A DNA stretch of 64,000 nt from contig JARCOQ010000005.1 of assembly GCA_029207755.1 (NCBI GenBank), positions 44,665,621 through 44,729,620 of the forward strand, read 5' to 3'. Numbering within the stretch: the first letter of the stretch is position 1; each line of letters starts with the position of its first letter. This document shows, one piece after another, positions 34,201 to 45,608 of this stretch. Below the pieces are notes generated by a model. It searched no databases, was not told the DNA's origin, and worked only from the letters and a program-made list of their open reading frames with translations. The translations under genes were made by a program, and so were the position numbers. Source of the DNA: Chamaea fasciata (Eukaryota; Chordata; Aves; Passeriformes; Sylviidae).

Positions 34201-36965
34201 TCAACCACAAGTCTGCCTAGACCATATCATCAGTTCCAGCAGAAAAAAATCCTGAATCCAGAGAAACAAATGGAGACTGTCACTGATTCAGCATGCTGGG
34301 TTTTCACCTTAAAACAGAGAAAACATGGGCTTAATCTTTCTCCATATTCCTTACTTTAAAAGATGGAGAAAAATGCAAGTGTGTCATGGTACAAGATTTC
34401 TACAAAACATTAGAAGACTGTGATAAGGAAAAGAAGTACCTGAACATCTCGTGATCGCTCATAGGCCTGATACGCCACCTTCTCCTCTATGCTGGCTAGC
34501 TCTTGTTTCAAGTTTGCTGTCTCATGTTGATGAAGGTCAGTGAGGTCATTTAACTGGTCTTCCAATCTTTCGTATCTTATTAGGAAAAGAGGTCTAAATT
34601 TAGTGCCTTCTGTTCAAGTAATGCCAAATCATGAAAACAATTGCACATTTTAAAAGGTAATTTCTCAGCAAACAATGCATTAGTCTGACTGGCATTACGA
34701 AGCGTATATAGCAATCAGTAACAACTTTGTGAACTTGCCATAAACTTTTATTCAGCTATCAGAAATCTTTTTTTTGAGTGTTTCTTGCTGGCAGTAGGTG
34801 TTAAAAAGCAAATATTTGTACATCATTGGCAAATTATATCAAATATAAACAGTGCCTAAGGATATCCAACTCACATTTTTCACTCTTCATTTAGCCAAGA
34901 AGATATGGTTTTATAAGTAACTATGAGCCAGTTAATAGCTCGCCAGTAATGACAGGAAAAATATGTTCTCTCTCATACACAACTGAAGGGTTCTGCCATT
35001 TATGTACAGTCTGTTCTGGCATGCTTCTACATGGTAAAGCAGTTCAAGCAAATCACCAGCAAACTAGAAATTTTTTTTGTGAGTTTGTCACTTGATTTAA
35101 CAGACAAACAAGTAAACACTGCAGTCAGCACAAAAATGATGGAGGCAAAATTGTCTAGAAATGGGTAGCAGGAGGCTTGAGATTTTATTGGCAGAGAGCT
35201 GTCAGAAAAGGCCACTCTGCCTTCTCCTGAAACCAAGTAATGAGTTCAGTAGGCCACTTTCATTATTCTTTCCTCCCTATATTACCACATGATATCCAGT
35301 CTTTTGTTGTATTTCGAGAACTATAAGGAAGGAGACATGAAATATCGTTCATACCAAGATTTTGCCCACTCGTGTAGTAAAGACTTTAAGAATTGACAGT
35401 CATCTAAACAAGCCATAAGAAAAATGGGATATAGGTACAGCAGGTGAAAGCTCTCTGCAGAACATATCATCCACTTCTCACAGAGTATGACAAAAGAATT
35501 AATTTTCAAGTAACAAATGCAAGATGAAGTTGTGCTACAGCACTTAAAACTACATCTCCCAGCTGTGTGTTACACCAGGGTACAAGGTGACATTGCATCC
35601 ACAAGATAGCAATGTGTGTGAAAAGTATTTGGACAAGGTACTCAGGAGTCAAGGGTATATTTATCAGCTGTCAGTCAGTTCTGCTACACCACAGACTGGT
35701 TAGCTTTTTTGAGTCACATCAGATGAGAATCCTTCCACCAGCTATAAAACCATTGGCATCTCCTATACGCAGTACTCACATTATTCACATAAAAACTATG
35801 ATAGTGGAGAGAGTTTCCTGATCAGCCTTTGACAAAAAAAATTCCTATATATTTCATTTGATAGGAAATATAAATATTCTATGTGTATTTTCACTTGTTG
35901 GAAGGAATCAAACGTGTTGGTGCCAGATACTGATTGAAATTATTTTTTCCTCTTGCTTCTGAAATCTCTCTCTCTCACACACACACATACACACATACAC
36001 ACACTTTCCAAATAGTTTCTATATCTGTTAAAAAGTCATTTCAAGAGAACAGTTAAAAAAAAATACCTATATCTTTCCTCTTGTAGCATCTGAGAAATAA
36101 AGCCATAGTCTCTTTTAAATTGGGTTTTTAAATTCTCAATATCATCAGCTAATTGGGACTGTGTCTCCTTGATTTCCCTTAGTTCCTCCAAAATCATGGA
36201 AAGCTTTCCTTGGCTGTCCAGAGTACTTGCCACAGCAGGACTAAAGGAAGTATTCCCGTTGCTGTCTGCTGATCCAGAGGTCCCACTTGAGCATTCATCA
36301 TCACTAACGTATTTTGGTTTGGCAACAATGGTGGCACTGCCCCCATAGGCTCTAGAACTCGTTTCTGGCCGAAATTCATCCAGGGTATTTTTGAGATGAG
36401 CAATATTGTCTGCACTACCAAATTTGTTTCGGATCAGGTTGGCAAACTCTCTAGACTTGCTGAAAACAAAGACAGGTGGTGTCAAAGATACACCCGGCAC
36501 GCCTGACTTGCTGCTCTCTGTTCCGTGCCCAGTGCTACGAGACTTTCCATGTTGAACATCTTTCAAGTTATCTTTGGAAGTATCCTTGGTAGCTTTGGAA
36601 GATCCATTTTGTTCAATATCCTTGAGCTTTTTGTGATACTGTTCCAATTTCTTCTGAAGCTGGGCAATGGAGTGGGCAGATTTTTGGTTCTTTTTCTCAA
36701 AGACTTGCTTAATGCGCCCAGCCTGTTGCTTGTCTGCACTGTTTACCAGTTTCAAATACTCAGCCACGTTATCATCTCGAGCTGTTTGTTCAACCTTGAT
36801 TTGCTCTGTAACCTTGAGGATTTTCTGTTTCAAGCTATCTGCATTGAGTTTTACTTTGTGAAACTCTAGGACCCCATCTGGTACATCAAAATTCAGGTTG
36901 GTATCAGAACCTCCACGGCGGATGTTAAGTGGTAAACTCAGAGTATTCATGTCATGTCTTTCCAC
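30943..36965 (-). CDS. TMCC3: TMCC3, ER transmembrane and coiled-coil protein; 3 coding exons, N-terminal exon not found
   Basis: Exons 36965-36067, 34575-34440 and 31245-30943 join in phase into 445 residues ending [12 protein letters not shown]. Order: a conserved N-terminal patch ([18 protein letters not shown]), a coiled coil at about residues 17-115, a Ser-rich linker with [17 protein letters not shown], a second long coiled coil at about 253-370, and two membrane helices at about 381-403 and 412-428. TMCC-family proteins are anchored by this C-terminal helix pair in the ER; TMCC3 acts at three-way tubule junctions and self-associates by its coiled coils. Human TMCC3 is 477 residues, and its first exon gives about 26 residues before VERHDMN, the point where this reading begins after an acceptor. 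TMCC1 and TMCC2 are less likely given the N-terminal sequence and the CEP83 neighbour. Confidence 0.95.
31246..34439 (-). other. TMCC3 last intron, containing a solo LTR
   Basis: About 3.2 kb between the last two exons. Besides the LTR it contains an 18-bp sequence repeated once with 32-bp period (33306-33323 and 33338-33355, core CTGACACTCCTCCAGG). No other feature was recognised. Confidence 0.75.
31458..31977 (+). mobile_element. Solo LTR of an avian endogenous retrovirus with intact 5-bp target duplication
   Basis: A 520-bp unit begins TGTCCTGGG and ends CTACA, flanked on both sides by GTAGG (31453-31457 and 31978-31982). It has a TATA-like GATATAAG at 31709-31716 and an ATTAAA polyadenylation signal at 31921-31926, in proper LTR order on the + strand, antisense to TMCC3. 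Two copies of a roughly 65-bp block in U3 share a 25-bp identical core (31546-31570 and 31611-31635). No internal viral genes are present. A 5-bp duplication and TGT..ACA ends fit an ERVL-like (class III) integrase, but the family is inference. Confidence 0.9.
34440..34575 (-). CDS. TMCC3: TMCC3 penultimate coding exon
   Basis: 136 nt, entering in phase 2 and ending in phase 0 at GTT CAG|GTACTT. It reads [20 protein letters not shown] and then [20 protein letters not shown], the highly conserved coiled coil before the membrane helices. Confidence 0.95.
34576..36066 (-). other. TMCC3 intron between large and penultimate coding exons
   Basis: About 1.5 kb. The only distinct item is a TC/AC dinucleotide tract near the donor side. 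No mobile element was recognised. Confidence 0.75.
35965..36004 (+). repeat. Compound TC/AC microsatellite
   Basis: A (TC)n run is followed by an (AC)n run interrupted by AT, 40 bp in all. In the transcript sense it is a GT/GA tract beginning about 60 nt past the donor of the large TMCC3 exon. Confidence 0.95.
36067..36965 (-). CDS. TMCC3: TMCC3 large internal coding exon
   Basis: 899 nt, giving 299 codons plus 2 nt. It is preceded by a strong acceptor (CTTTTCTCTCAG) and followed by the donor AG|GTATTT. The first codon is GTG (Val), matching human VERHDMN, so it is a spliced entry and not a start. An internal ATG at 36948-36950 (MNTLSLPL) could serve a shorter isoform. It encodes the first coiled coil and the linker with the motif [20 protein letters not shown]. 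Confidence 0.95.
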
Positions 36966-39668
36966 CTGAGAGAAAAGAAAAGGAGGTAAATGGAATTTGA
37001 TTTTTTTAAAAAATCAAACATCCAGTTTACTTTTCCACATATAATTATATCAAGTACACAGTATAAAGTAGCTTATATGAGCAAAGCATAATAAACTTTT
37101 CTTTGAAATTAAGCAGTATTTTTCTTGACTACTACAGGTTAATAAACAGTCCAAGGAACTGCTTGTCTCTCTTAAAATAGAGCAAAGATGAATTGGAGAG
37201 AAAATTATTCAGATTAGCTTATAGAGTCACTGTAAGCTTTTCAGAAACACTTACAATTTTACACAAAATGAGAATAACACCTAGTTAGAAAAAATTCCTT
37301 TATATATTATTATTGAGAGTTACAAAGAGACCATGGCTGATAATCACTCCATTTTTCTCTCAGAAGTGGTCAAGCATCAATGGAGACGTAAACAGATTTT
37401 TCCCTCTACAGCAGTGCTCTACTGTTCAGTATATTTTCCTAGGTTTAATACCTTTTTTGGTACATCCCATTCAAATTCCTCCCACAATTCAAAGTTTTTG
37501 AAAAACTAGCTGAAAGAAAGCTCTTGAAAATTTAGTGTATGCTGCAAACTGGAAGCGACTGCTGTTTTTTAAAGCACAGGGCATGGAGAAAGAATTGGCC
37601 TGTACTTGACTCTCCAGCTTGATGAAGGTGCTCAACAACTTGATCTGCTGTGCTAATTCTGTTTTAATAGGAGGTTCACTGATTTACAGAAAGAAACTCA
37701 GGAAAGAAAACTGAGTTCAGTCAAGTATGGGATCTGTACACATTAGATGCTCCCTGGAAGCACCAACAAAAACAAGTAGACAACTCAGTCACAACACTTA
37801 CCACAGATCATTTTATCTTTCTCAACAGAAAGGCAAGACAGTCTGATACAAAACTTTAAAAGTGTTTCCTTATATAAAGTAATAGTTATGGAGAGGCATG
37901 AGAAGAATGATCTAAACAAAATACGTCCATCCTTATTACCATCTTGGTTTTGCCTATGTGACAAAGTGGATTTCATTGCAGCTGCCACAGTGTCATTTCT
38001 GTAGAGACTGCTTAACAAATGCTCTAGCCATTATGGGTTTTCAGAGCTTTAATACCAGAGGGAACAAATATAATTGCCCAGGCAAGACCATTGCAGAGAC
38101 AAGGCAGAAGCTATATTAAAGTCTCTTAAAGATGCATTTGTGAAATGCTTTAACTACTCTTTGCTTCCAAATGTCAGAGATACTATGATAAAAGTTTGAT
38201 TTCCAAATACAGTGTTTATTATTATGTATAATACTGAAGATCATGCAGCCAGACCTATGTGTACATGTCCAGTGATCACCATTCAATCTTTTTCTTGAGT
38301 AAAAAAACATAAGCCCATCATTAAGTATTGTTGTAAGGTTTGTCTTCCCATCCTTGTACAGTTTTGGCAGATTTCCTGGAAATTCACTCAAGGATTCTTG
38401 TATTGTCCTTAAAATACAAGCTCAGTAACCAGATAAAGTGTCCTACTGTTAATACCATGCATCATGCACAGCTTGATCAGAACTACTCTGTCTCTAGCAT
38501 GCTGGGGTACAAACATAGAGGGGGTGATGCACCTATAAATCTGGATCTGAGACAAGATCCAGACAAGAACAGAGACAAGATCATCTCTACTACTTCATAT
38601 GATTTTCCTTATAGATTACCAAGGATTACAGTGGGGATTTTTCTTGACTTTTCTTTGGGTACTGCACCACTCCGGGCACAAACCAGGTAACCTAAAAATT
38701 CACATTCACCAATACCATAAAAAAGGGCACTTGAAAAATGCATACTGAAAGAGTTCTGGTGTAGACAATTTCTTTTGGAGAATATTGGTTAATGATGCCC
38801 TTTAAGACTCAGACTATCCCAGGGATTAAACCACTACTGTGGCCTAATAGATCTACATTTTACCAGTCTGTTAAAAACAATTGGTATTGATCCAAATGCT
38901 CAGTATAAAACAAGAATTTCCTGAAACAACCCAAGACCTTTTTAATTAGCTTTGGCACAAAATGATACTGTAATTACTCACAGAATTGTCTACACACACA
39001 AAACAGATCCATCACTGATGTCACTCAGGACAAGCTGTACATAACTTTCAGGAATGGGTGGGTCTGCATCTAACCTTTACACAGAAGTAAGTGTTTACTT
39101 CCTCAGTAAAAAATAGTCTAGAAATGTATTGTAATAATTGGATACGAGCCCAAACCAGATCCCTTATGTCCTCTCCCTCACTTGGCTCTCTACTGGTCAG
39201 CCTTCTCTGCCTTCCTGAAATTTCAAGGCCACAGAAGCAATACAGATAAAAAGAACAAAAGCATTGAAGGAATACATCTGCTGAATGCTGTCATGCTTTT
39301 GGACATGAGGAAATCTGTTAGCGTGGGGCAAATCTGCTCCTGAATAAAACCAATCATAGGGTCAGTTCAAATTCAGTAAAGTTTATAAAAGAATTGCATT
39401 TAAATTCCCAAAGCACTGCTACCAGTAGGGTTTTTTACTTACTGGATTGAGAGCTCACTAAGAGTACAAAAAAGTCATATCCAACATATTTTTCTGTCTG
39501 ATTGTACTGGGACAAAATGGCAGATGTCCCCTGTCATCATGTTGCAAGGTTGGGTCAAGCAACAGAGGTTCTTGAAATCCTCTGCTGATGTAATATACCT
39601 TTTTGTGGGGAGGGGATGTGTGGTGTGGGGTGGAGTTATTTCTTTTTAAGGTGAGGGGCTGGTTGGTT

Positions 39669-39698
39669 GGGTTTTGCGGGGTTTAGGGTTTTTTGGGG
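39669..39698 (+). other. G-quadruplex-type motif
   Basis: Four G tracts of 3, 4, 3 and 4 with loops of 6, 4 and 6 nt meet the G3+N1-7 rule on the + strand (template strand of TMCC3). They lie within a longer G/T-rich stretch that includes a single TTTAGGG. Confidence 0.7.
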
Positions 39699-42600
39699 TT
39701 TTTGGTTCGGTTATTTTAAATCCGAAGCAAGCAGTGGGGAAGTCAGGTATGTCTAGACAAGTGGCCTGTCACCTTTCTTCTACCTTGATGATCCATTTGT
39801 GATTGTTTTATAGTTCAGCACTAAAGCTACCCCAAGACATCAGACTTCCATCTTCAAATCCTACTCCAAATGCTTCTTGCTGCAAGTCTCATCCAGTGAT
39901 GAGAAGAATTAGCTTCACTTCCTGCTGTATTGAATGCCTCATTCTTTATACTGAGCACAAGACTGCAAGCAAGAGTCTGAGATGCCTCCTCATCCCTGCA
40001 GGGACTAGTGCCCTCTCCTGGGATGCAGGCTGAAATCCTCCCAGAGCAGGAGACTCAATGCACATCTCCGTCAAACTGTGTGAGTGCTCTTGCAGCTACG
40101 CTATGGGAAGAAATGAAGAATGCCATCCATGCCATTGTTCCTTCTGTGACTCCTGGGTCCCCAGCATCTCAAACGACCACCAAGCTGTTAATAATAAAGA
40201 AATTGTTGAAAGATTGGGTTTTTATTTTATTTTTTAAATTGTGGTTGCCAAGAGAAAAATACGTTTACATGCAGTAGCAGCCCCAATAGTTAAAATGGAT
40301 GAGGCGTCCTTTTGGAAGTGAGAAGCACTTTAAGAAAAAAGAATCATCATACATATCTCATATTATGGTAATTAATAGGGAGCTGGGCATTAGCATTAGA
40401 GGAGAAGCTGCAGTCCTGAGACATGTGGTACCACCAGGTAGACAGGAAGTCAAAACACTAGCCCATAGTTTGAGGAAATACCAGAGACATGCCCTCAATC
40501 TGTCTTCTAGGAAAAAAACAGGGAAAAAAACAGTTTACATATGGTTCTTGGATAACCATAGGGGATGCTACCCTGAAAAAAGAAACCCGGGCCTTAGAGA
40601 GAGATCACTTCACTTTATGGAGCAGTTCACATACACACTTCACATCAACCCAGTTGAGAACTAATAGTAACGTTTGTGCTGCTGAAATACGAGCTTTTAC
40701 AAACAGTGATTTAGGCAAGTGAAGCAATTCAGGCTCCCTGCCTGCATCAGAGCCTGGCAGCACAGATGACTAGATAGGTAACTCTCAGAGATAAAGCCCC
40801 AGTCCCCCTTTTTCCAAGGAGCCAAGCAGATCTCCAGCTGCCTGACCATGCTATCCATGCAACCCATCCCAAGCCAAAGTCCAGAGCTTCAGAAGGGACA
40901 GCAAAATCACTGCTTGGTGCAATGAACACAGGTGCACTGCTCGGAACCTTCACTGCACATGAATTGTGAGGTTTACTTTCTGTCTTAAACGTAAAGTGGA
41001 TAGCTGGGTAATAGGCAGCCTGCCATTCAAAAAGAAGCATTCAGAGCACAATAGTGATTTGAAAACCCAATCAAGGAAGCAAGAATAGGGATTTCATTGG
41101 AATCATAATGATGCATGTTTCTTCACTTACTGTCTGCAAAAGCAGCACAAAGGTGAGACTTGCAGGCCATGCTATCAATGAGCCCAGAGCACAGCAGACC
41201 CATGCTCCCCAGTGCACAGACAAGATTGTTGGAAAGGGATTCCACATGGACAGGATCTGCTAAGCAGGTGAAAATATCATGTTTAATGGCCTATAGAGAT
41301 TGGTCATTGTATTCTACTATTGGGAAAGATAGAGCAAACCTAGAAGACCTTATTTCTTCCCCAAAGATCCTGGGTGGGATCCATTTGGGGGAAAAGATCC
41401 ATAGTGAACAGAGCACAAAGGGCAGGCAGCCCGCCCTAGTGCAACCCACATCCCATGGCTGCTCACATGAATCACATCCCATGTTCCAATGATTGTGCCA
41501 GTGGCTCTCCACTGACAAGTGAGAGATAAGCCCCCTAAGTTTAAGGCATCACAACTGAACTCAACTCTTTAGGTCATAGATTTCTTTTATGCTCTTTTAA
41601 AAGGTACCTTTAAAAAGCATTGAGGAAAAAAAAAAAGCATTTATAAGACAGATGGCATATATCCATCAGGCTCCAGAAAGCCTACACCTTTGGGTTGCCT
41701 CTAACAGAAACAAACCACGAAGACATAAAATTATCTACTTATTTAAATAGACTCAGTTTACAGGTGTCTCTTTCTTTTTCTTTCTCTAAACAACCTTATT
41801 ACCATCACCAGTCATTGCTGTGCAGGCTAAACAAAAGCTAATGATGACAATTTAAGTCTATCTTGAAAGAGTTTCTGATAAGTGCTTAGAAACAGAATCC
41901 CCAAATCCCAAAAGAATCTACAAAATAGGATTAAGGCAGCTTTAAAGCCCTTAGAATTTGGTAATAGCAACAAAAATCATCAGGAATTCTCTTTTTTTCA
42001 GAAATATGTATATGTCAGAAGCACAGGTATTCCAATGGGTAAAAGAACATGCAGAGGGGATTTTAATAAATTTTCAGTATATTCCAAAGCAGAAATTATT
42101 TGGGGAGAGACTTTCACCATCTCTTTCAAGTTCACTCTTCCTTCTAAAATCCACATGAGAATCCTTCATGGAAGTCTTAAAATAGAGCCAAATCATCATA
42201 AAACATTTAAAGTTATGTAAAATCAGCCCCCAACATTTTTGTACAATATGTTACAGCAAAATACCTTCTGCTTGTGGTTTTTTTTACAGAGCTAATTAAT
42301 AGTAATATCTAGAAGTACCTAAACTCAGAATACCATGCTCATAATCATGCAGAGGGTTGAGAGTATATGGGAATGGAGGGAGTCAGCAAAACTTGTTTCT
42401 GATTTTTACTGGGGTAATGGAAGATCCTGGGTGATTTGTCTGAGATCACCTGGCAAATACTGATGGAGTCAAATAATTGAAGGTGTTTCTTTCATCATCA
42501 ACAATTTCTAGATTACCTATTAACTCTCCACCTCCCCTCAAAAAAACATTGAAGCTGTAAAGCATCACTAATACACATTAGGTTTATTCCAGGCAGGAGT

Positions 42601-45574
42601 CAAAGGTAACTCCAGGTGCCCTTTGGCAAGTATCTCCTCTTCCATATGCAAAGGCTGGGACACTTCAAGGCCATTCTATGAGTAAGGCATCATACAGGGG
42701 CAGAGTAGGCTGTAGAGATTTGAATCCTTTTGAAAATTTTCTGCACTATGCCAACATGGTCTGGTAATTATGAAAATTCAGTTGTTCTACTAGACAACTG
42801 CAGCAAGACCTCAGATATAGACTAAACTACTAAGCATACTAGGCAAGATGTCAGATGTTGAATCCAGCCCTTCTCAGGATCAGTTTGATCACCTATCTTT
42901 CCCTCCATTTTAATTCATTAGCACCACAGAGTTGAGACTGTAACCACAGGCACCTCAAGAAAGATATGCATGTACTTGCAATCTTAGTTTAAGTGGAAAA
43001 AAACTCCCAAATTAAAAAAAAACCAAGCAAACCAAAAAACCAAAGTCGAAAATACTATAAAACAAACTGTAGAAAGCAATTGCAAGAAAGCATGTGCACT
43101 GAAGTTCTGGTGTGACTAGACTTTTACTCTGTTGATCTAATCTGGTCAAGGCTGAATACTCGTGCATAACCTGTGACCCAAACAGTCAACTTCACACCAA
43201 AGCTGGTTTGCCTCAAATCCTACAGGCACGCTCAGTTCAAACTAGAAATACCCCAGAAAGTACCTTTTCTAATTTCTATTTAAAGGACTGAACTAAAGCC
43301 AAATTTTCTAGGTCACAGCTTGTGTGTAATAAGTATTTAGATTTGGTACTATTTCAAATTAGACCAATGGGAGATGAGAACAATGGGGGGAAGAGGGAGT
43401 CTTCTCCTTCACTGGTAACACCAGCTCCTTCAGAACCCAAGAACGTCCACTGAAAAGTCTCCAGTGTCATAACTCACACTCAGTCCAGTTCCAAGTTTTA
43501 TGGCTGCACAAAACTGACATAAGCAAACTGGTTCCAATACAAACAACTTCTGTGCCTAGACAGTGAAAATTGAAAACAACATGCCTCTATAAAAGTAAGT
43601 GAGGTACTTTCCATTTACTATCCAGCAATCATGTGAAGAAAAAGAATAAAAATCACTGTCCTGGCTAGAAAGATATAGTGATGAGCCAATACTCACGTTT
43701 ACTAAGCTTAAGTTTCTTAAGCAGGCAAAACGGAGATTCCACACCCCTTGGTTAACTATTTTGCTCAGTTCAGTCCTCCTCTTTAGATAAGCACCATTAA
43801 TTAAAAACAAGTCCATAGAATAGCTTCTCCTAACTGAGATCAAAATAAATCTAGCTCACGTGCATGTTCCTTCTGTCTCAGGTTTACACAGCAACATAAG
43901 GAATTGCTAGGGAACTCCAGGTGCTAAATGAGTGGTTCCATCAAGCAGGGATAATAGGAAGCCTGCACTCCTACGCCCCATGAAGGAGAGTGCCTTTCCT
44001 GTGACACAAATCCCTCAAAGTACTACCACTATGAAACAGCCTGGGGGTGACATAGTTTTGAAGAGTGATGGCAGACATTTTGTATCCCTTCTAGATTAAT
44101 TGTTCAACTTTCTTTTAGTATTTCTAATAAGGGCTCTCCCTTCCCCCTTCCCAGCTTTTATGGATTTTTCTTCCCCTCCCATTCAGTAATAAGGTTTCTT
44201 TTTCTAAAGATGTCCGAATAGATGGCAATAATGAAATTTTCCAAACTACTGTGACACATTCTATGAAAAGCCAGCCTGCTATACATTTTCAACTACTAAA
44301 TCCTTCTCCATGAATGAGAATTTGATAAAAAGTCTGCTACATACCTGCTATGACTAATTACTTCTCATAGTTACAGCATATGCCTCTCATCTCTCACCAC
44401 TTCTGATTTAGAGTGTGCTTTCCTTCGTATGACTGCATTGTGTAACTTCTCATCACAAATTATTACACACTGATAGAGTTGCAGCAGGTCACCTTCTCCC
44501 TCCACCTGGTTCTTTCTGCTTCACAGTCAACTCTTAACTTCACTGTTATTCAGATAGTCGAAGCATTTTCTGAAATCCCAGCTCCTGGAACTGTACAATC
44601 ATACAAGAGAATTCCAGGAAATACTACGAAGTTTCTTGCCTTCAGTTACAGAGAAATAACTCTCACATCTAACTTCATAGTCAACAACCAACCATGTCCT
44701 CCATGCCCCAAAACAAAGACAACTTTAAGGAAATTTTGAATATGTAATTTACAGACCTACAAAAATCAACCCCACAGCTCAATGCTGATTTTAGTCTAAT
44801 TCATGACACTTATTGCTTTGAGCTGGCAACATTACATAAAACCTATTTTGTAACAGGAACATTAAGGCTTTACAGTAGCAGGGAACTTTGAAAGTATTAC
44901 CACTGAGATACAAAACACTCTAAATCCATATAGACTGGCCATCACAGGCAAAAGACTCAAGCCTCGGGGATTTTGTTTGTTTAAACCCTGGCAAAACTTC
45001 TGTTTATAAACAAGAGAACAATAGCTCCATCAGGCATAGGATCTTTTCATTTGCGTTAATGCTGCAGCAGCACATCCTGAGCATGTAAACAATCACATCT
45101 TGTCCTGTATGTGAACTGAGTTGCTTACTTAAAAGAGCCTGCCTGCTTCTTCCTTTCCTCCCTGCCCTGCATCTCTCCATGCTGGGCTGATAAAGTTAAA
45201 TCTCAAAAATACATATCTGTTACATCAGTAGTTCTGCCTATACCCAGGAATTTTAGCTAAATTTTTTATATAAAAGGTTTAAACAAAAGATAGGGTCTGC
45301 TTTACTACATTACATGACTAAGCAGGTTTTTTTACCTCTCCACAATAACTAGTACATCTCTTGACAAAGCAACTTTATTTTATCAAACCCTCATATACAC
45401 AAGTACACTTTCACTATTTGCCACATTACACATATGAATGCACGTTTTGGCTCCACACCAAGGCTTGTATTTGTACCCAATCCACAAACAAATCCAAAGG
45501 CAAAGAACTGCATGAAGACTGAGCCATCAAAAATCAAAAACTTCGGCCATACTTCATGATCTACAAAAACTGGG

Positions 45575-45608
45575 AAAAAAAAAAAAAAGGAAAAAAAAAA
45601 GAGAGAGC
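45575..45608 (+). repeat. Purine tract A14-GG-A10-GAGAGAG
   Basis: Thirty-four uninterrupted purines on the + strand, of low complexity, in the presumed TMCC3 intron. Confidence 0.9.

Noticed and set aside
36963..36965. GTG as the start codon of TMCC3
   Set aside because: It follows directly after a strong splice acceptor and matches an internal Val in human TMCC3, so it is a spliced entry.
39682..39688. Interstitial telomeric repeat
   Set aside because: Only one TTTAGGG unit in a G/T-rich stretch; no tandem array.
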